Shown: positions 1-7,466 of the stretch, one piece after another
How the letters are laid out: every line of letters begins with the position of its first letter
Position numbering within the stretch: position 1 is the first letter of the stretch
Source: UBA4781 sp963674975
GTDB lineage: Bacteria > Chloroflexota > Anaerolineae > Anaerolineales > Anaerolineaceae
Length of the DNA stretch: 64,000 bases
NCBI GenBank assembly: GCA_963674975.1
Contig: OY771913.1
Span: 1,302,001-1,366,000 of the forward strand
Reading direction: 5' to 3'
Notes under the pieces: model-generated
Database searches by the model: none
Seen by the model: only the letters and a program-made list of their open reading frames with translations
Told to the model about the DNA's origin: nothing
Made by a program: the position numbers and the translations under genes

Positions 1-95
1 TTCCGTAATTCGGCAGACTGCCGTACAAGCACACTCGCCGCCTGCAGGATATGTTCATTTTGAAATATCTTAAATTGATATAAGAATTTATCCAC
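1..95 (-). CDS. possible partial gene running off the left edge
   Basis: On the minus strand a frame opens at a GTG (93-95), four codons after an in-frame TAA (105-107), and stays open to the window edge, giving about 31 codons. The reading (…YQFKIFQNEHILQAASVLV…) has a plausible amphipathic helical composition, unlike the other frames. No clear Shine-Dalgarno sequence precedes the GTG, and I do not recognise a family. It could be the N-terminus of a gene downstream of the LuxR-LysM gene, or chance. Confidence 0.25.
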   Translation of the reverse strand, partial: MDKFLYQFKIFQNEHILQAASVLVRQSAELR

Positions 96-288
96 GGATT
101 CATTTTATACGAAAGCACTGAATTTTAGTTCAGCAGTTATATGAAAAACCTGATTAGCTCACAATCATCCAGTTTTCTGCACCAGTACACAACAACTCTC
201 CTTGATTGAATCTCCTCACCCGTTTTACTAAATTTCGGATCAATCATTCATTCAATTTTTGAATAGTTTCTATTTTCCTAAAACAAAT

Positions 289-1941
289 TCATGGAAAATA
301 AAGCATCCTGTTTCCTTCTGGAACAGTATCGGAGAGCAAAGCAGCCCAAACAAAACTGCTTACTTCTTCCTTCGTCATACCGTCTGGCACGCTTGTCACT
401 TCAATACTGCCCCCATGATCGCTGATCACATAATCAAATGTAATACCTGCTTTTTCCAGATCAGTCTGAACAGCAGCGATCAATTCAGCAGGCAGGTTTC
501 CCGGCTGGGGCGCAGTTGATTTCCCTAACCAGATCGACATGGTAGATTTAGGATCATCCTGCGGATCAAATCGGAAAGGTTCATTGTAGTAAATACGGTA
601 GCACATCTGGTCATCTGGATCACCCTCCGTCAAAACAAGACCACTTTCATGGAATGCCTCTCCCTTATAAAGGAGATTAATAGAAGGCAGCCATTGACTT
701 CCCTGCGGATCAAAAACACAAAACAGCAGCGCAGCTTGAGATGGATTGATCTCTATTCCCCTAAATATGATCGTCTTATCATCGAGCATAGCAGTTTTAA
801 CGGTTGAAAAAGTCAACTGCCCAACGTATGAGGGTTTTACATCTATAGAGAATAATTCCACCGGCAGAGTACGAACTTCGCCATCTTCAGCGTATACTTC
901 TCCTCCAATCGGGATCTCTATGGTATAGGTTTCTTTTTGTAAACCTTCATCGGTGGAAGAAGGCAGTCCCACATCGATTATCCCTTCAAAAGTCTGGAGT
1001 TCATCCTCCTGTGTATCCTCCCCTCCTGCGCCGCCTACTCCTCCATATCGTTCAGCATTCTCCAGATCAATCAGACTGCCATCTGCCCGGTGGATGGTAA
1101 TGTTCTGCAAATCGATGACCTGCACCGGGGAAAAATCTTCAGGTATGGGATAACCGGAAACCAGCAAATCTAGATAAAGCCTGGTTTCATCGATATAAAA
1201 CCATTTCACGATCAATGTCAGAGTAGATGAATCCAGTTCTTTAACATAAGTATTTTCATCTTCGGTAGTCTGAACAAAAAATGAAGGAGTGGGCGTTATT
1301 TCAGGTCCTACATAAGTAGGAATCATGATGTAAAGCATTTGCCCCTCAAAGATGATATCGGAGTCTACCGGTATACCGTTCAACTCACGCAGCTGATCCA
1401 CCGTAATACCATAAGCAGCGGCAATACTCCACAGCGTTTGCCCTTTTTCAACAGTATGAAGGATCGCTCCATCTTCCTGTGGTGTGGCAATTTCTACCGG
1501 AACCATATCGGAATATTTCCCCGAGATAATGGTGAGAAGATTTTTTAAATTATGTCCCGGAGCGACAACAAATGCCATCGCCAGAAATACAGCAACTGCC
1601 AATACTGCACCAATAAGATAATATACGCGCTTGTTCATGAAAATCCTCAGCTTTCTTTTTCCCCCATTGTAGGAAGATTCATTCCCCGGCGCATCTGTGG
1701 ATTCCCGATAGGTAGTTTCCACAGGTTCTTCTACACCTTCTGTAGAAGTATCTTTCATTAAGAGCAATACTGCTTCAGTACGTGAACTGACACCTAATTT
1801 CGAATAGATATTGCTCAGGTGAAATTCAACCGTCCGATTCGATATCTTTAGCTGCAGTGCAATCTGTTTATTGCTTTTCCCCTGAACAAGCAGCTTAATA
1901 ACTTCCCGCTCCCGTTCACTGAAACTATCTATATTGTTCAT
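289..1941 (-). CDS. membrane-tethered LuxR-type regulator with extracytoplasmic LysM domain
   Basis: The 550-residue protein starts with a complete LuxR/GerE helix-turn-helix (about residues 5-63). A polar linker follows, then one transmembrane helix (about 107-127) and a LysM domain (about 162-207). The remaining 340 residues I do not recognise. The order puts DNA binding in the cytoplasm and LysM, which binds peptidoglycan or related glycans, outside: a ToxR-like one-component layout. There is no receiver domain. The start is supported by GAGG seven bases upstream of the ATG. No operon partner is visible; the next gene in the same direction begins 340 bases upstream. That it senses the cell wall is inference; the domain order is read directly. 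Confidence 0.85.
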   Translation of the reverse strand: MNNIDSFSEREREVIKLLVQGKSNKQIALQLKISNRTVEFHLSNIYSKLGVSSRTEAVLLLMKDTSTEGVEEPVETTYRESTDAPGNESSYNGGKRKLRIFMNKRVYYLIGAVLAVAVFLAMAFVVAPGHNLKNLLTIISGKYSDMVPVEIATPQEDGAILHTVEKGQTLWSIAAAYGITVDQLRELNGIPVDSDIIFEGQMLYIMIPTYVGPEITPTPSFFVQTTEDENTYVKELDSSTLTLIVKWFYIDETRLYLDLLVSGYPIPEDFSPVQVIDLQNITIHRADGSLIDLENAERYGGVGGAGGEDTQEDELQTFEGIIDVGLPSSTDEGLQKETYTIEIPIGGEVYAEDGEVRTLPVELFSIDVKPSYVGQLTFSTVKTAMLDDKTIIFRGIEINPSQAALLFCVFDPQGSQWLPSINLLYKGEAFHESGLVLTEGDPDDQMCYRIYYNEPFRFDPQDDPKSTMSIWLGKSTAPQPGNLPAELIAAVQTDLEKAGITFDYVISDHGGSIEVTSVPDGMTKEEVSSFVWAALLSDTVPEGNRMLYFP

Positions 1942-2284
1942 TGATAATCCTCAAATCATTTTAACAGAGCGACTGCTCTCATTTTATCCTTCATATATGT
2001 TTTACCACCATCCTGAGATTGAGCTGCAGTGACCATTTTATCAAATGCTGGTCATGACCGATTGGAACAGATAAACCAAAATACATCTGTAGTATTTCAA
2101 AAATACAACAATTCAGCGTAATTATTATAAATACTTTAGGATTATGCCCATACTGTGGATTCCCGTAAGTTCAACAACGCTATTGATTTAGTAAAAATAT
2201 TTCTTTTATTTCAAATCTATTAATAAGAGAAGTCATTCACTAATAGAAGAACGGTTTATTTACATTCACGCAATTCAGAAAACG
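1942..2284. other. 343-base intergenic region with repeated TGACCA/TGGTCA half-sites
   Basis: No open frame of note. It holds TGACCA (2031-2036), then a perfect 10-base palindrome GGTCATGACC (2050-2059) whose left half reads TGGTCA (2049-2054), so three half-sites of one motif lie within 30 bases. A small hairpin (AGAGC/GCTCT, about 1966-1979) lies near the LuxR-LysM start. This is upstream of the LuxR-LysM gene and downstream of the thioesterase, so it should carry the promoter of the former. I could not identify convincing -35 and -10 boxes. Confidence 0.4.
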
Positions 2285-3040
2285 TTACTGCTTCCAATGC
2301 AGTAAAGCTTCAAACGCCAGCGTGTTATTGCTGCGGTTGTTCCCCACCACCTGCCATACCCCATCTTTATCTGCTCTTTCTTTTGCCAACAGAATCACCT
2401 CTTCACCGGGTCTGATCTCGTGATCATAATTGATCTGGATCCAATCCAGGGTATTGTTTTTGTACATCTCCATAGGAAACACGTCGCAGATCCAATCGAT
2501 ATAGCGGCTGTTGTTGACATGCCCCAGCATATCCACTACTGAGTAACCAGCCCGTACGCATAACCGTTCTTCGCCATCATTATCCAGTCCCAGTTTTTCA
2601 AGCGGTTCATCCAAACCAACTTTTTCAGGCAAGCTGGGCAATTCGATGTTCAAAGAGCGCGGCGGGATCATGCGGCGTTTGGTTGCATCGATCACCAGCC
2701 AGGCAGAAGTAGCCAGTGCCAGAGGCTTGCCGATATTATCCAGCATTTCAAAATCTCTGATATAAAACAGCTTCTGCTGAATGGTTTTAGGCCATGTGCG
2801 GATGATAACTTCATCCCCTGCCTGAGGATAAGCAAAGAACATGATCTTCATACGAGAATGCACCCAGAATAAATTCTGGCTCAGCATGGCGTCAAAACCG
2901 GCTCCCAATTGAGCTGCACTGGTCGTGGCTGCTTCGGTGAAATGTTGAAATATCGATGCGAGCTTCCAACGCCGTTGAAAATCACATTCGAAAGTATTTA
3001 CCCGCTCCTTGCTTTCATAAATAATCGACCCAATGTTCAT
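2285..3040 (-). CDS. acyl-ACP thioesterase
   Basis: Hydrolyses acyl-acyl carrier protein to free fatty acid in the cytoplasm, setting chain length in lipid synthesis. The 251-residue protein shows the two hot-dog halves of the family. The second half carries the HVNNSRYIDW motif, matching the N-x-H active-site strand of plant and bacterial acyl-ACP thioesterases. A longer frame opens at 3106, but I chose the ATG at 3038-3040 because AGAAGG lies seven bases upstream and the protein then starts with the family's typical N-terminal strand. It lies about 75 bases downstream of the deazaflavin-type oxidoreductase and is probably co-transcribed with it. Confidence 0.88.
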   Translation of the reverse strand: MNIGSIIYESKERVNTFECDFQRRWKLASIFQHFTEAATTSAAQLGAGFDAMLSQNLFWVHSRMKIMFFAYPQAGDEVIIRTWPKTIQQKLFYIRDFEMLDNIGKPLALATSAWLVIDATKRRMIPPRSLNIELPSLPEKVGLDEPLEKLGLDNDGEERLCVRAGYSVVDMLGHVNNSRYIDWICDVFPMEMYKNNTLDWIQINYDHEIRPGEEVILLAKERADKDGVWQVVGNNRSNNTLAFEALLHWKQ

Positions 3041-3115
3041 AGTGATGCCTTCTACCCTGTTATCAAAAACAGGTTTCATTCTAATACACCCGCGCGCGAT
3101 AAGCAAAAATATTCT

Positions 3116-3511
3116 TTAATCTTCATACGCAGCAATGTGCATTTCAAAGTAATTGGTCACTTTTAACAATAGAAGAAAAATGCGGAGAGACTGAGGAAAT
3201 AATTTCCTCCCTGATTCAACAGGAAGTGAGATCGGTTTTTCAAGTTTATATTCATTACCCTGATGCTTGATCCCGGCACAACCGTTTGCCAGAATATTGC
3301 GATACCAATCCACCTGCGCACCATAGGTAAGCGCAAAGAGAAATTTTGAATCCTGTTTTACTGCGATCACCGGTGTCTGAAATTTTTTTCCGCTTTTTTT
3401 GCCAGAATGCAATACCAGAGAAAAAGGGCTTCCCTTTTTTCCAGCCCAGCAACCGATAATTTTATTGGTGAATTTTTTATTGAGATACCGCAATGAATTA
3501 CTGATCGGCAT
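3116..3511 (-). CDS. deazaflavin-dependent nitroreductase family protein
   Basis: 131 residues, the usual size of the F420H2-dependent quinone reductase/nitroreductase (Ddn, DUF385) family. Typical features are a central hSGKKSGKKFQTPV-like segment (around residues 36-48), which in the family contacts the cofactor phosphate, and DWYRN (around 68-72). Related members reduce quinones or nitro compounds with F420H2. Whether this organism makes F420 cannot be judged from the window. A GGAAG sequence precedes the ATG. Probably first gene of a two-gene unit with the thioesterase; the pairing suggests a lipid or membrane role, which is inference. Confidence 0.75.
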   Translation of the reverse strand: MPISNSLRYLNKKFTNKIIGCWAGKKGSPFSLVLHSGKKSGKKFQTPVIAVKQDSKFLFALTYGAQVDWYRNILANGCAGIKHQGNEYKLEKPISLPVESGRKLFPQSLRIFLLLLKVTNYFEMHIAAYED

Positions 3512-3559
3512 TATTCAATCTTCCTTTCCTTAAATGTAATTTTAACTGTGTATTAAAGA

Positions 3560-3584
3560 GAAAAAGCACCCTGCAGGTGCTTCT
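3560..3584 (-). terminator. terminator of the DUF368 gene
   Basis: AAGCACC pairs with GGTGCTT around a short CTGCA loop (3564-3582). On the minus strand the stem is followed by TTTCTCTTT, a usable U-tract. It lies about 35 bases after the DUF368 stop codon. Confidence 0.75.
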
Positions 3585-3617
3585 TCCAATACTCAATGAG
3601 TATAGTTTTATGTTTAT

Positions 3618-4475
3618 CTACACAATACTGTCATGTGGATATTTTTCATCCAGCTTTGCCAGACCGTATGAACAGGCTGCCCCAAAAGCAAACAGCAGCG
3701 CACAAACTGCAATAGTCCAGCCGCTTACGCCGCCCGGGATGATCGCCAGCGTGGAACCCACCACGATACCCAGAATAAAGTGGTACATGAACGTATAAGA
3801 TTTTTTGAACAACCAGGAAACTAGTTTTGCCAGTGCCAGAACACTAACCAAACCGCCTATCGCCAGAGGAATGATCACACCAAAATCGAGATGTGAGATC
3901 CCGCTTGCCATCGGCTGGTAGAGCCCCAAATAGATCAGGAAATTAGATGGGCTCATTCCGGGAACCACCACACCCAGCCCGATCAGAGCACCGCTCAGCA
4001 CCCAGCTGAAGAAAGACTGCTCCATATTCACATTCTGGATCGTTTCCATCCAGCGCATGAGGAAGAGCGTGCCCACTGCCATTACAGCCAGCAGAACCCA
4101 GTGCTGTGTCTTTCTGCCCTCTTTACCGGCAGTCTTGAACAGGGATGGGAAAGTGCCTGCAATAAAACCAACGAACAACCAGGTAAATTGCGCCGGATAA
4201 TTTGTAAATGCGAAATCGACCACTGCTGAAAAAGCAACCACGCCTAAAATGCCGCCGATGCCAACCGGAATAAAAAAGATAAGATTTTTCATAAAGTTAT
4301 CTTTTAAATTCCCCAAGAATTTCATCAAGGGTTCATAGATTCCAAAAACTACAGCCAGCACGCCGCCCGATAAACCAGGAACGATAAAACCGATGCCAAC
4401 CATCACCCCTTTCACCAGTCGAATGATCCAATCCAGCAATGGGTTCTTTTTCATTGAAGCCTTATCCGTCGTCAT
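3618..4475 (-). CDS. DUF368 family membrane transporter (PopT-type polyprenyl-phosphate recycling)
   Basis: 285 residues with about eight hydrophobic segments. Two copies of a conserved motif, VPGLSGG (about residues 33-39) and VPGMSPSN (about 166-173), mark the internally repeated DUF368 fold. Family members described as PopT return undecaprenyl phosphate across the membrane so that it can be reused for cell-wall and polysaccharide synthesis. AAAGGAG stands six bases before the ATG. A terminator follows directly, so the gene is probably monocistronic. Family assignment is firm; the transport role follows from published work on the family, not from this sequence. Confidence 0.88.
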   Translation of the reverse strand: MTTDKASMKKNPLLDWIIRLVKGVMVGIGFIVPGLSGGVLAVVFGIYEPLMKFLGNLKDNFMKNLIFFIPVGIGGILGVVAFSAVVDFAFTNYPAQFTWLFVGFIAGTFPSLFKTAGKEGRKTQHWVLLAVMAVGTLFLMRWMETIQNVNMEQSFFSWVLSGALIGLGVVVPGMSPSNFLIYLGLYQPMASGISHLDFGVIIPLAIGGLVSVLALAKLVSWLFKKSYTFMYHFILGIVVGSTLAIIPGGVSGWTIAVCALLFAFGAACSYGLAKLDEKYPHDSIV

Positions 4476-4644
4476 TATTTCTCCTTTTCAGATCATCTGC
4501 CGTGAAATAATTTAATGGGTGTTTCTGGGCAGATCCGTTATTTCAAGAATTTGGATAGTATACCTGATATAACCCTTTTTTAATAATATATTTTTTGCCC
4601 TGTATGTTTTCATTTTAATTTCCGTTTCGATATAGATAGAAAAG

Positions 4645-4670
4645 AAAAAGCACCTGTCCGGTGCCTTTTC
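4645..4670 (-). terminator. probable terminator after the XRE/membrane-protein pair
   Basis: GCACC/GGTGC stem with flanking AAA/TTT (4646-4668). Read on the minus strand it is followed by TTTTTCTTTTC. It lies about 30 bases downstream of the membrane-protein stop. Confidence 0.6.
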
Positions 4671-4697
4671 AAAGAAGCTCTATTGCCTTCCAGTTAT

Positions 4698-5576
4698 CTA
4701 TGCCTTCTTGTTCAAATAGATCGTGATACCTGAAAATGAGAGAAGGATCAGAAACAGATAGATAGGGAAGAAAAGGCTTGGGTCCAATGTAATGATACCT
4801 TTTGAATAGCATCCGTACAGTATACCCATTCCCACAACCGAAATCAGAAGAATCACCAATGCAGCATGCGAGATATCCTGGTATTGTTTTTCGTCATACC
4901 ATTCAATCGGTTTTTCTTTCCATTTCGTACAGATCCAATAGATCACTGCCAGAAAATACGGCAGCAGGAGGATCAAAGTAGCCATGAAGCGCAATCCCAC
5001 CGCATACCCTACCGGAATCTGGAAGCTGTGCAGGAAGAGGATGAAAATCAATCCGAGCACGGCAGTGATCACTCCCACCTGATTGACCGTCAGGAACACC
5101 GCCTCATCTTTCAATGCCTGCGGACCGGAATTACTCTCTGAGAGAGATTTCTTTGCGGTCAGGCTGTAAGCCATCAGGATCATGGAGAACAGAATATGAA
5201 CAGCTTGACCAAAGAAAACGATCTTCCATTCTCCGAGCGCGTCATTTACCACCAGGGATTCCTTCCCTATCTCCTGCAGCATAACCACATCTACCAGCAA
5301 AAGGAAAAAGGAAAAGACGCAGAACACAACAGATGCTGATCGCAGAATATTTTCCTGGCTATCTTTCCTTAGATGCGATCCAATCACGATGACACTCACC
5401 AGATGGATAAAAGCCATCGTTAGAATAAGAGCTGCCACCATATAGCTTTTCCACTCTGCGATCATTCCATTCGTTTGCAGTGCAGCATTCATATGCATCA
5501 GCATTGCTGTATTCCCTGCTGCGAAACAAAGCAATAGAATACTCAAAACCAATAGAAAGCGGATACTTTTTTTCAT
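4698..5576 (-). CDS. eight-helix membrane protein of unknown function
   Basis: 292 residues with about eight predicted transmembrane helices in a regular pattern, short loops and no recognisable catalytic motif. Its start overlaps the end of the upstream XRE regulator by four bases (ATGA), so the two are translationally coupled. Pairs of a small XRE repressor and a multi-pass membrane protein are common in Gram-positive bacteria and often autoregulated. I do not recognise the family and assign no function. Confidence 0.8.
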   Translation of the reverse strand: MKKSIRFLLVLSILLLCFAAGNTAMLMHMNAALQTNGMIAEWKSYMVAALILTMAFIHLVSVIVIGSHLRKDSQENILRSASVVFCVFSFFLLLVDVVMLQEIGKESLVVNDALGEWKIVFFGQAVHILFSMILMAYSLTAKKSLSESNSGPQALKDEAVFLTVNQVGVITAVLGLIFILFLHSFQIPVGYAVGLRFMATLILLLPYFLAVIYWICTKWKEKPIEWYDEKQYQDISHAALVILLISVVGMGILYGCYSKGIITLDPSLFFPIYLFLILLSFSGITIYLNKKA

Positions 5577-5800
5577 TCTTGACCTCCGGGGACATCTTCA
5601 TCATCAATATAAAAAATATCTTCCACCCTTTTTCCAAAATAGCGTGCGATCTTCAATGCCAGCAGGGTTGAAGGCACAAATTTTCCCGTTTCAACAGAAT
5701 GAATCGTCAGGCGGGTTACACCAACCGCGTTCGCCAGCTCTTGCTGGGTTATCTCATTATGTTCAAAACGGTATTTTCTCAGGTTATTCGCCAGTTTCAA
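5573..5800 (-). CDS. small XRE-family transcriptional regulator
   Basis: 75 residues, almost entirely a Cro/C1-type helix-turn-helix: ITQQELANAVGVTRLTIHSVE (about 18-38), followed by the ARYFGKRVEDIF tail typical of short stand-alone XRE repressors. The only reasonable start is a TTG at 5798-5800, supported by AGGAGG eight bases upstream. The rare start codon may keep the repressor low. It is the first gene of a two-gene unit with the membrane protein. Palindromic AT-rich DNA just upstream is the likely autoregulatory operator. Confidence 0.9.
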   Translation of the reverse strand: MKLANNLRKYRFEHNEITQQELANAVGVTRLTIHSVETGKFVPSTLLALKIARYFGKRVEDIFYIDDEDVPGGQE

Positions 5801-5836
5801 GATGTTTTCCTCCTGAACATTGTTTTTCTTTTTATA

Positions 5837-5878
5837 TATAGTATACTATACACAGTATATAGCTTACTATACTTTATG
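5837..5878 (-). promoter_or_regulatory. AT-rich palindromic operator upstream of the XRE gene
   Basis: A perfect 14-base palindrome TATAGTATACTATA lies at 5837-5850. A looser AGTATA…TATACT pair follows within 5854-5874. The palindrome ends about 37 bases before the TTG start of the XRE gene, so it probably overlaps the promoter. Binding by the XRE protein is inferred from position. Confidence 0.55.
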
Positions 5879-5993
5879 TCAAGGGGGAAAATATCCGCAA
5901 AAAATGGTCAGTTTTTCTATTTCACAAAATATTATCCTATGATTGAAGATGCCATTTTCAGCACATTGATCTTTTAATCAATTTATCTTTAAT

Positions 5994-6608
5994 TCACAAT
6001 TTGCTTACCGGCTGACGCAAGACCGTCTTCAATTTTTCCGGCGCAGTTCGGCGCACATCGGCAAGGTAGATCTCATGATGTTTCCCTTTGACTGTATAAC
6101 CGTACTCATGAATGAACGCATGCATCCGCGCGATATTAGGACCTTCAGCAGAATACGGTCCGATATGCATAAGCTGCACCGATAATCCTTCATGGAATGG
6201 GTCAAAGCGCACCTGCCCCAGCGCATCCAGATCTTTTTTCTTTTTCATTACCTCTGATCTGATACGTTCAACCCTTTCTTTATCGACAAGGTCGGGCTGT
6301 GCGATCATCATAGTCCAGTCCCAGCTTGATTTATCTTCGGTGGTGAACTGCGTCATATCTTCCACCCACCACAATCCTTCGGAGGGAAAAACGCTGTAAT
6401 CTACTGCCATTTCTTTTTTAACCGAGAATTTGATTGCATAAGAAAGCGAGAACAACGCTTCCACCGCATCCTTGTATGCCTGCGCAGTATTAGGATCGCC
6501 ATGACCATCTATCATTAAATAATTCATGGGAGGTATGGTGACCAAAACAGGATCATGCGGGGGTAAAAACAATTCCTTATATTTTTTCTTCCATTCAATC
6601 TTTTCCAT
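5994..6608 (-). CDS. GyrI-like small-molecule-binding domain protein
   Basis: 204 residues matching stand-alone GyrI-like (SOUL/AraC effector-type) domain proteins. The N-terminal PPMNYLMIDGHGDPNT segment and the HIGPYSAEGPNIARMH segment near residue 150 are the usual landmarks, followed by the HEIYLADVRRTAPEKLKTVLRQPV ending. The family binds amphipathic small molecules, and some members hydrolyse reactive cyclopropanoids. A GAGGT lies eight bases before the ATG. It begins 32 bases after the PadR stop, so it is probably the regulated gene in a PadR operon. The ligand is unknown. Confidence 0.8.
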   Translation of the reverse strand: MEKIEWKKKYKELFLPPHDPVLVTIPPMNYLMIDGHGDPNTAQAYKDAVEALFSLSYAIKFSVKKEMAVDYSVFPSEGLWWVEDMTQFTTEDKSSWDWTMMIAQPDLVDKERVERIRSEVMKKKKDLDALGQVRFDPFHEGLSVQLMHIGPYSAEGPNIARMHAFIHEYGYTVKGKHHEIYLADVRRTAPEKLKTVLRQPVSKL

Positions 6609-6640
6609 TTCTTTTTACCTCGCCACCTTCACAGTTCTAA

Positions 6641-7180
6641 TTATTTTGAAAGTCTTTCGATCAAACCTTCGATCCACTCCAATTCAGCAGTCATGATCGA
6701 GAGTGAATGCCGGAAAAGTTCTTTCGCCGGCAGTGAAAGCTGTTCTCCTCCGTCTGAAGCATATTTCGCCCGCACCTTATTGATCCGCTCTTCCAGCGCA
6801 GCCTGATTAGCCCTAACAGCCTGCAGCAGTTCAGCGCGCTCCAACGCCAGCATGTTCGCCAGTCCCAGATCAAAATCTTCTGTGCGGGGGCGCGGATTAA
6901 TCAAACGGATGCGCACCGCTTCACGGTATATTTGCCATCCCTGTTCAGTGAGCGTGTAAACCTTCCGCGCCGGTCGATCTCCATCACTGCGTTTTTCGCT
7001 TCTCAATAATGCACGATCTTCTAATTTGTTCAATATGTAATAGATCGAAGAGAAAGCAACTTCCGTCCATTCACGCATGCCGCGCTGGATGATATCTTGC
7101 TCGATCTGATAGCCGTACTTCGGTTCTTCGGCAACCAATCCTAAAATGATCAGCTCTGAATTTGTGAGGGTAGTTTCCAT
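6641..7180 (-). CDS. PadR-family transcriptional regulator
   Basis: 179 residues. The N-terminal winged helix (about 5-85) contains LGLVAEEPKYGYQIEQDI and the YYILNKLEDRALL wing region typical of PadR. The C-terminal half is an alpha-helical Vir_act_alpha_C-type dimerisation domain, so this is the longer PadR subclass. Its promoter carries an inverted repeat over the -10 box, consistent with autorepression. It is followed 32 bases later by a GyrI-like protein. Confidence 0.92.
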   Translation of the reverse strand: METTLTNSELIILGLVAEEPKYGYQIEQDIIQRGMREWTEVAFSSIYYILNKLEDRALLRSEKRSDGDRPARKVYTLTEQGWQIYREAVRIRLINPRPRTEDFDLGLANMLALERAELLQAVRANQAALEERINKVRAKYASDGGEQLSLPAKELFRHSLSIMTAELEWIEGLIERLSK

Positions 7181-7200
7181 AATATATTCTCTATATAGAT

Positions 7201-7230
7201 TATTCTAATACTAGAATATCAATATGTCAA
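7201..7230 (-). promoter_or_regulatory. padR promoter with operator overlapping the -10 box
   Basis: On the minus strand, TTGACA (7225-7230), a 17-base spacer and TAGAAT (7202-7207) form a near-consensus sigma-70 promoter. A perfect inverted repeat, TATTCTA-ATAC-TAGAATA (7201-7218), covers the -10 box. Occupancy by a dimeric regulator would block polymerase. The start lies about 15 bases before the PadR ATG. Confidence 0.8.
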
Positions 7231-7282
7231 ATAAAATTATGAGTTTCCAGAAGATTTAATATGGAAGGATTTACGGTAAAGT

Positions 7283-7307
7283 AAAAACGCCCGGATTGGG
7301 CGTTTTG
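7283..7307 (-). terminator. terminator after initiator tRNA
   Basis: AAAACGCCC pairs with GGGCGTTTT around a five-base loop (7284-7306). The stem's own T run gives a U-tract in both directions. It sits just past the 3' end of the tRNA. Confidence 0.85.
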
Positions 7308-7313
7308 ATGAGG

Positions 7314-7385
7314 TAGCGGGGAGTGGATTCGAACCACTGACCTCCAGGTTATGAGCCTGACGAGCTGCCACTGCTCTACCCCGCA
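7314..7385 (-). tRNA. initiator tRNA-fMet (CAT)
   Basis: Folds as a full cloverleaf on the minus strand: acceptor TGCGGGG/CCCCGCT, D stem GAGC/GCTC, anticodon loop CTCATAA, and T arm AGTGG-TTCGAAT-CCACT. Two initiator hallmarks are visible: an unpaired 1-72 position (T opposite T) and an A11-T24 pair in the D stem. The 3' CCA is not encoded. Position 29-41 is A-U rather than the usual third G-C pair of initiators. Confidence 0.92.
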
Positions 7386-7397
7386 CTGTGAGAAGCA

Positions 7398-7426
7398 AGT
7401 TTACCATGAGCATGGCTATCAGTCAA
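7398..7426 (-). promoter_or_regulatory. promoter of the initiator tRNA
   Basis: TTGACT (7421-7426), a 17-base spacer and TAAACT (7398-7403) on the minus strand. Transcription would start a few bases before the mature tRNA 5' end at 7385. Confidence 0.8.
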
Positions 7427-7466
7427 GTTTGATTCATTTTGTCATATTTTGGATTGTTTTTTTAAA

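Noticed and set aside
3040..3106. Upstream start for the acyl-ACP thioesterase
   Set aside because: The extra 22 residues have no family counterpart, and the inner ATG has a good Shine-Dalgarno sequence.
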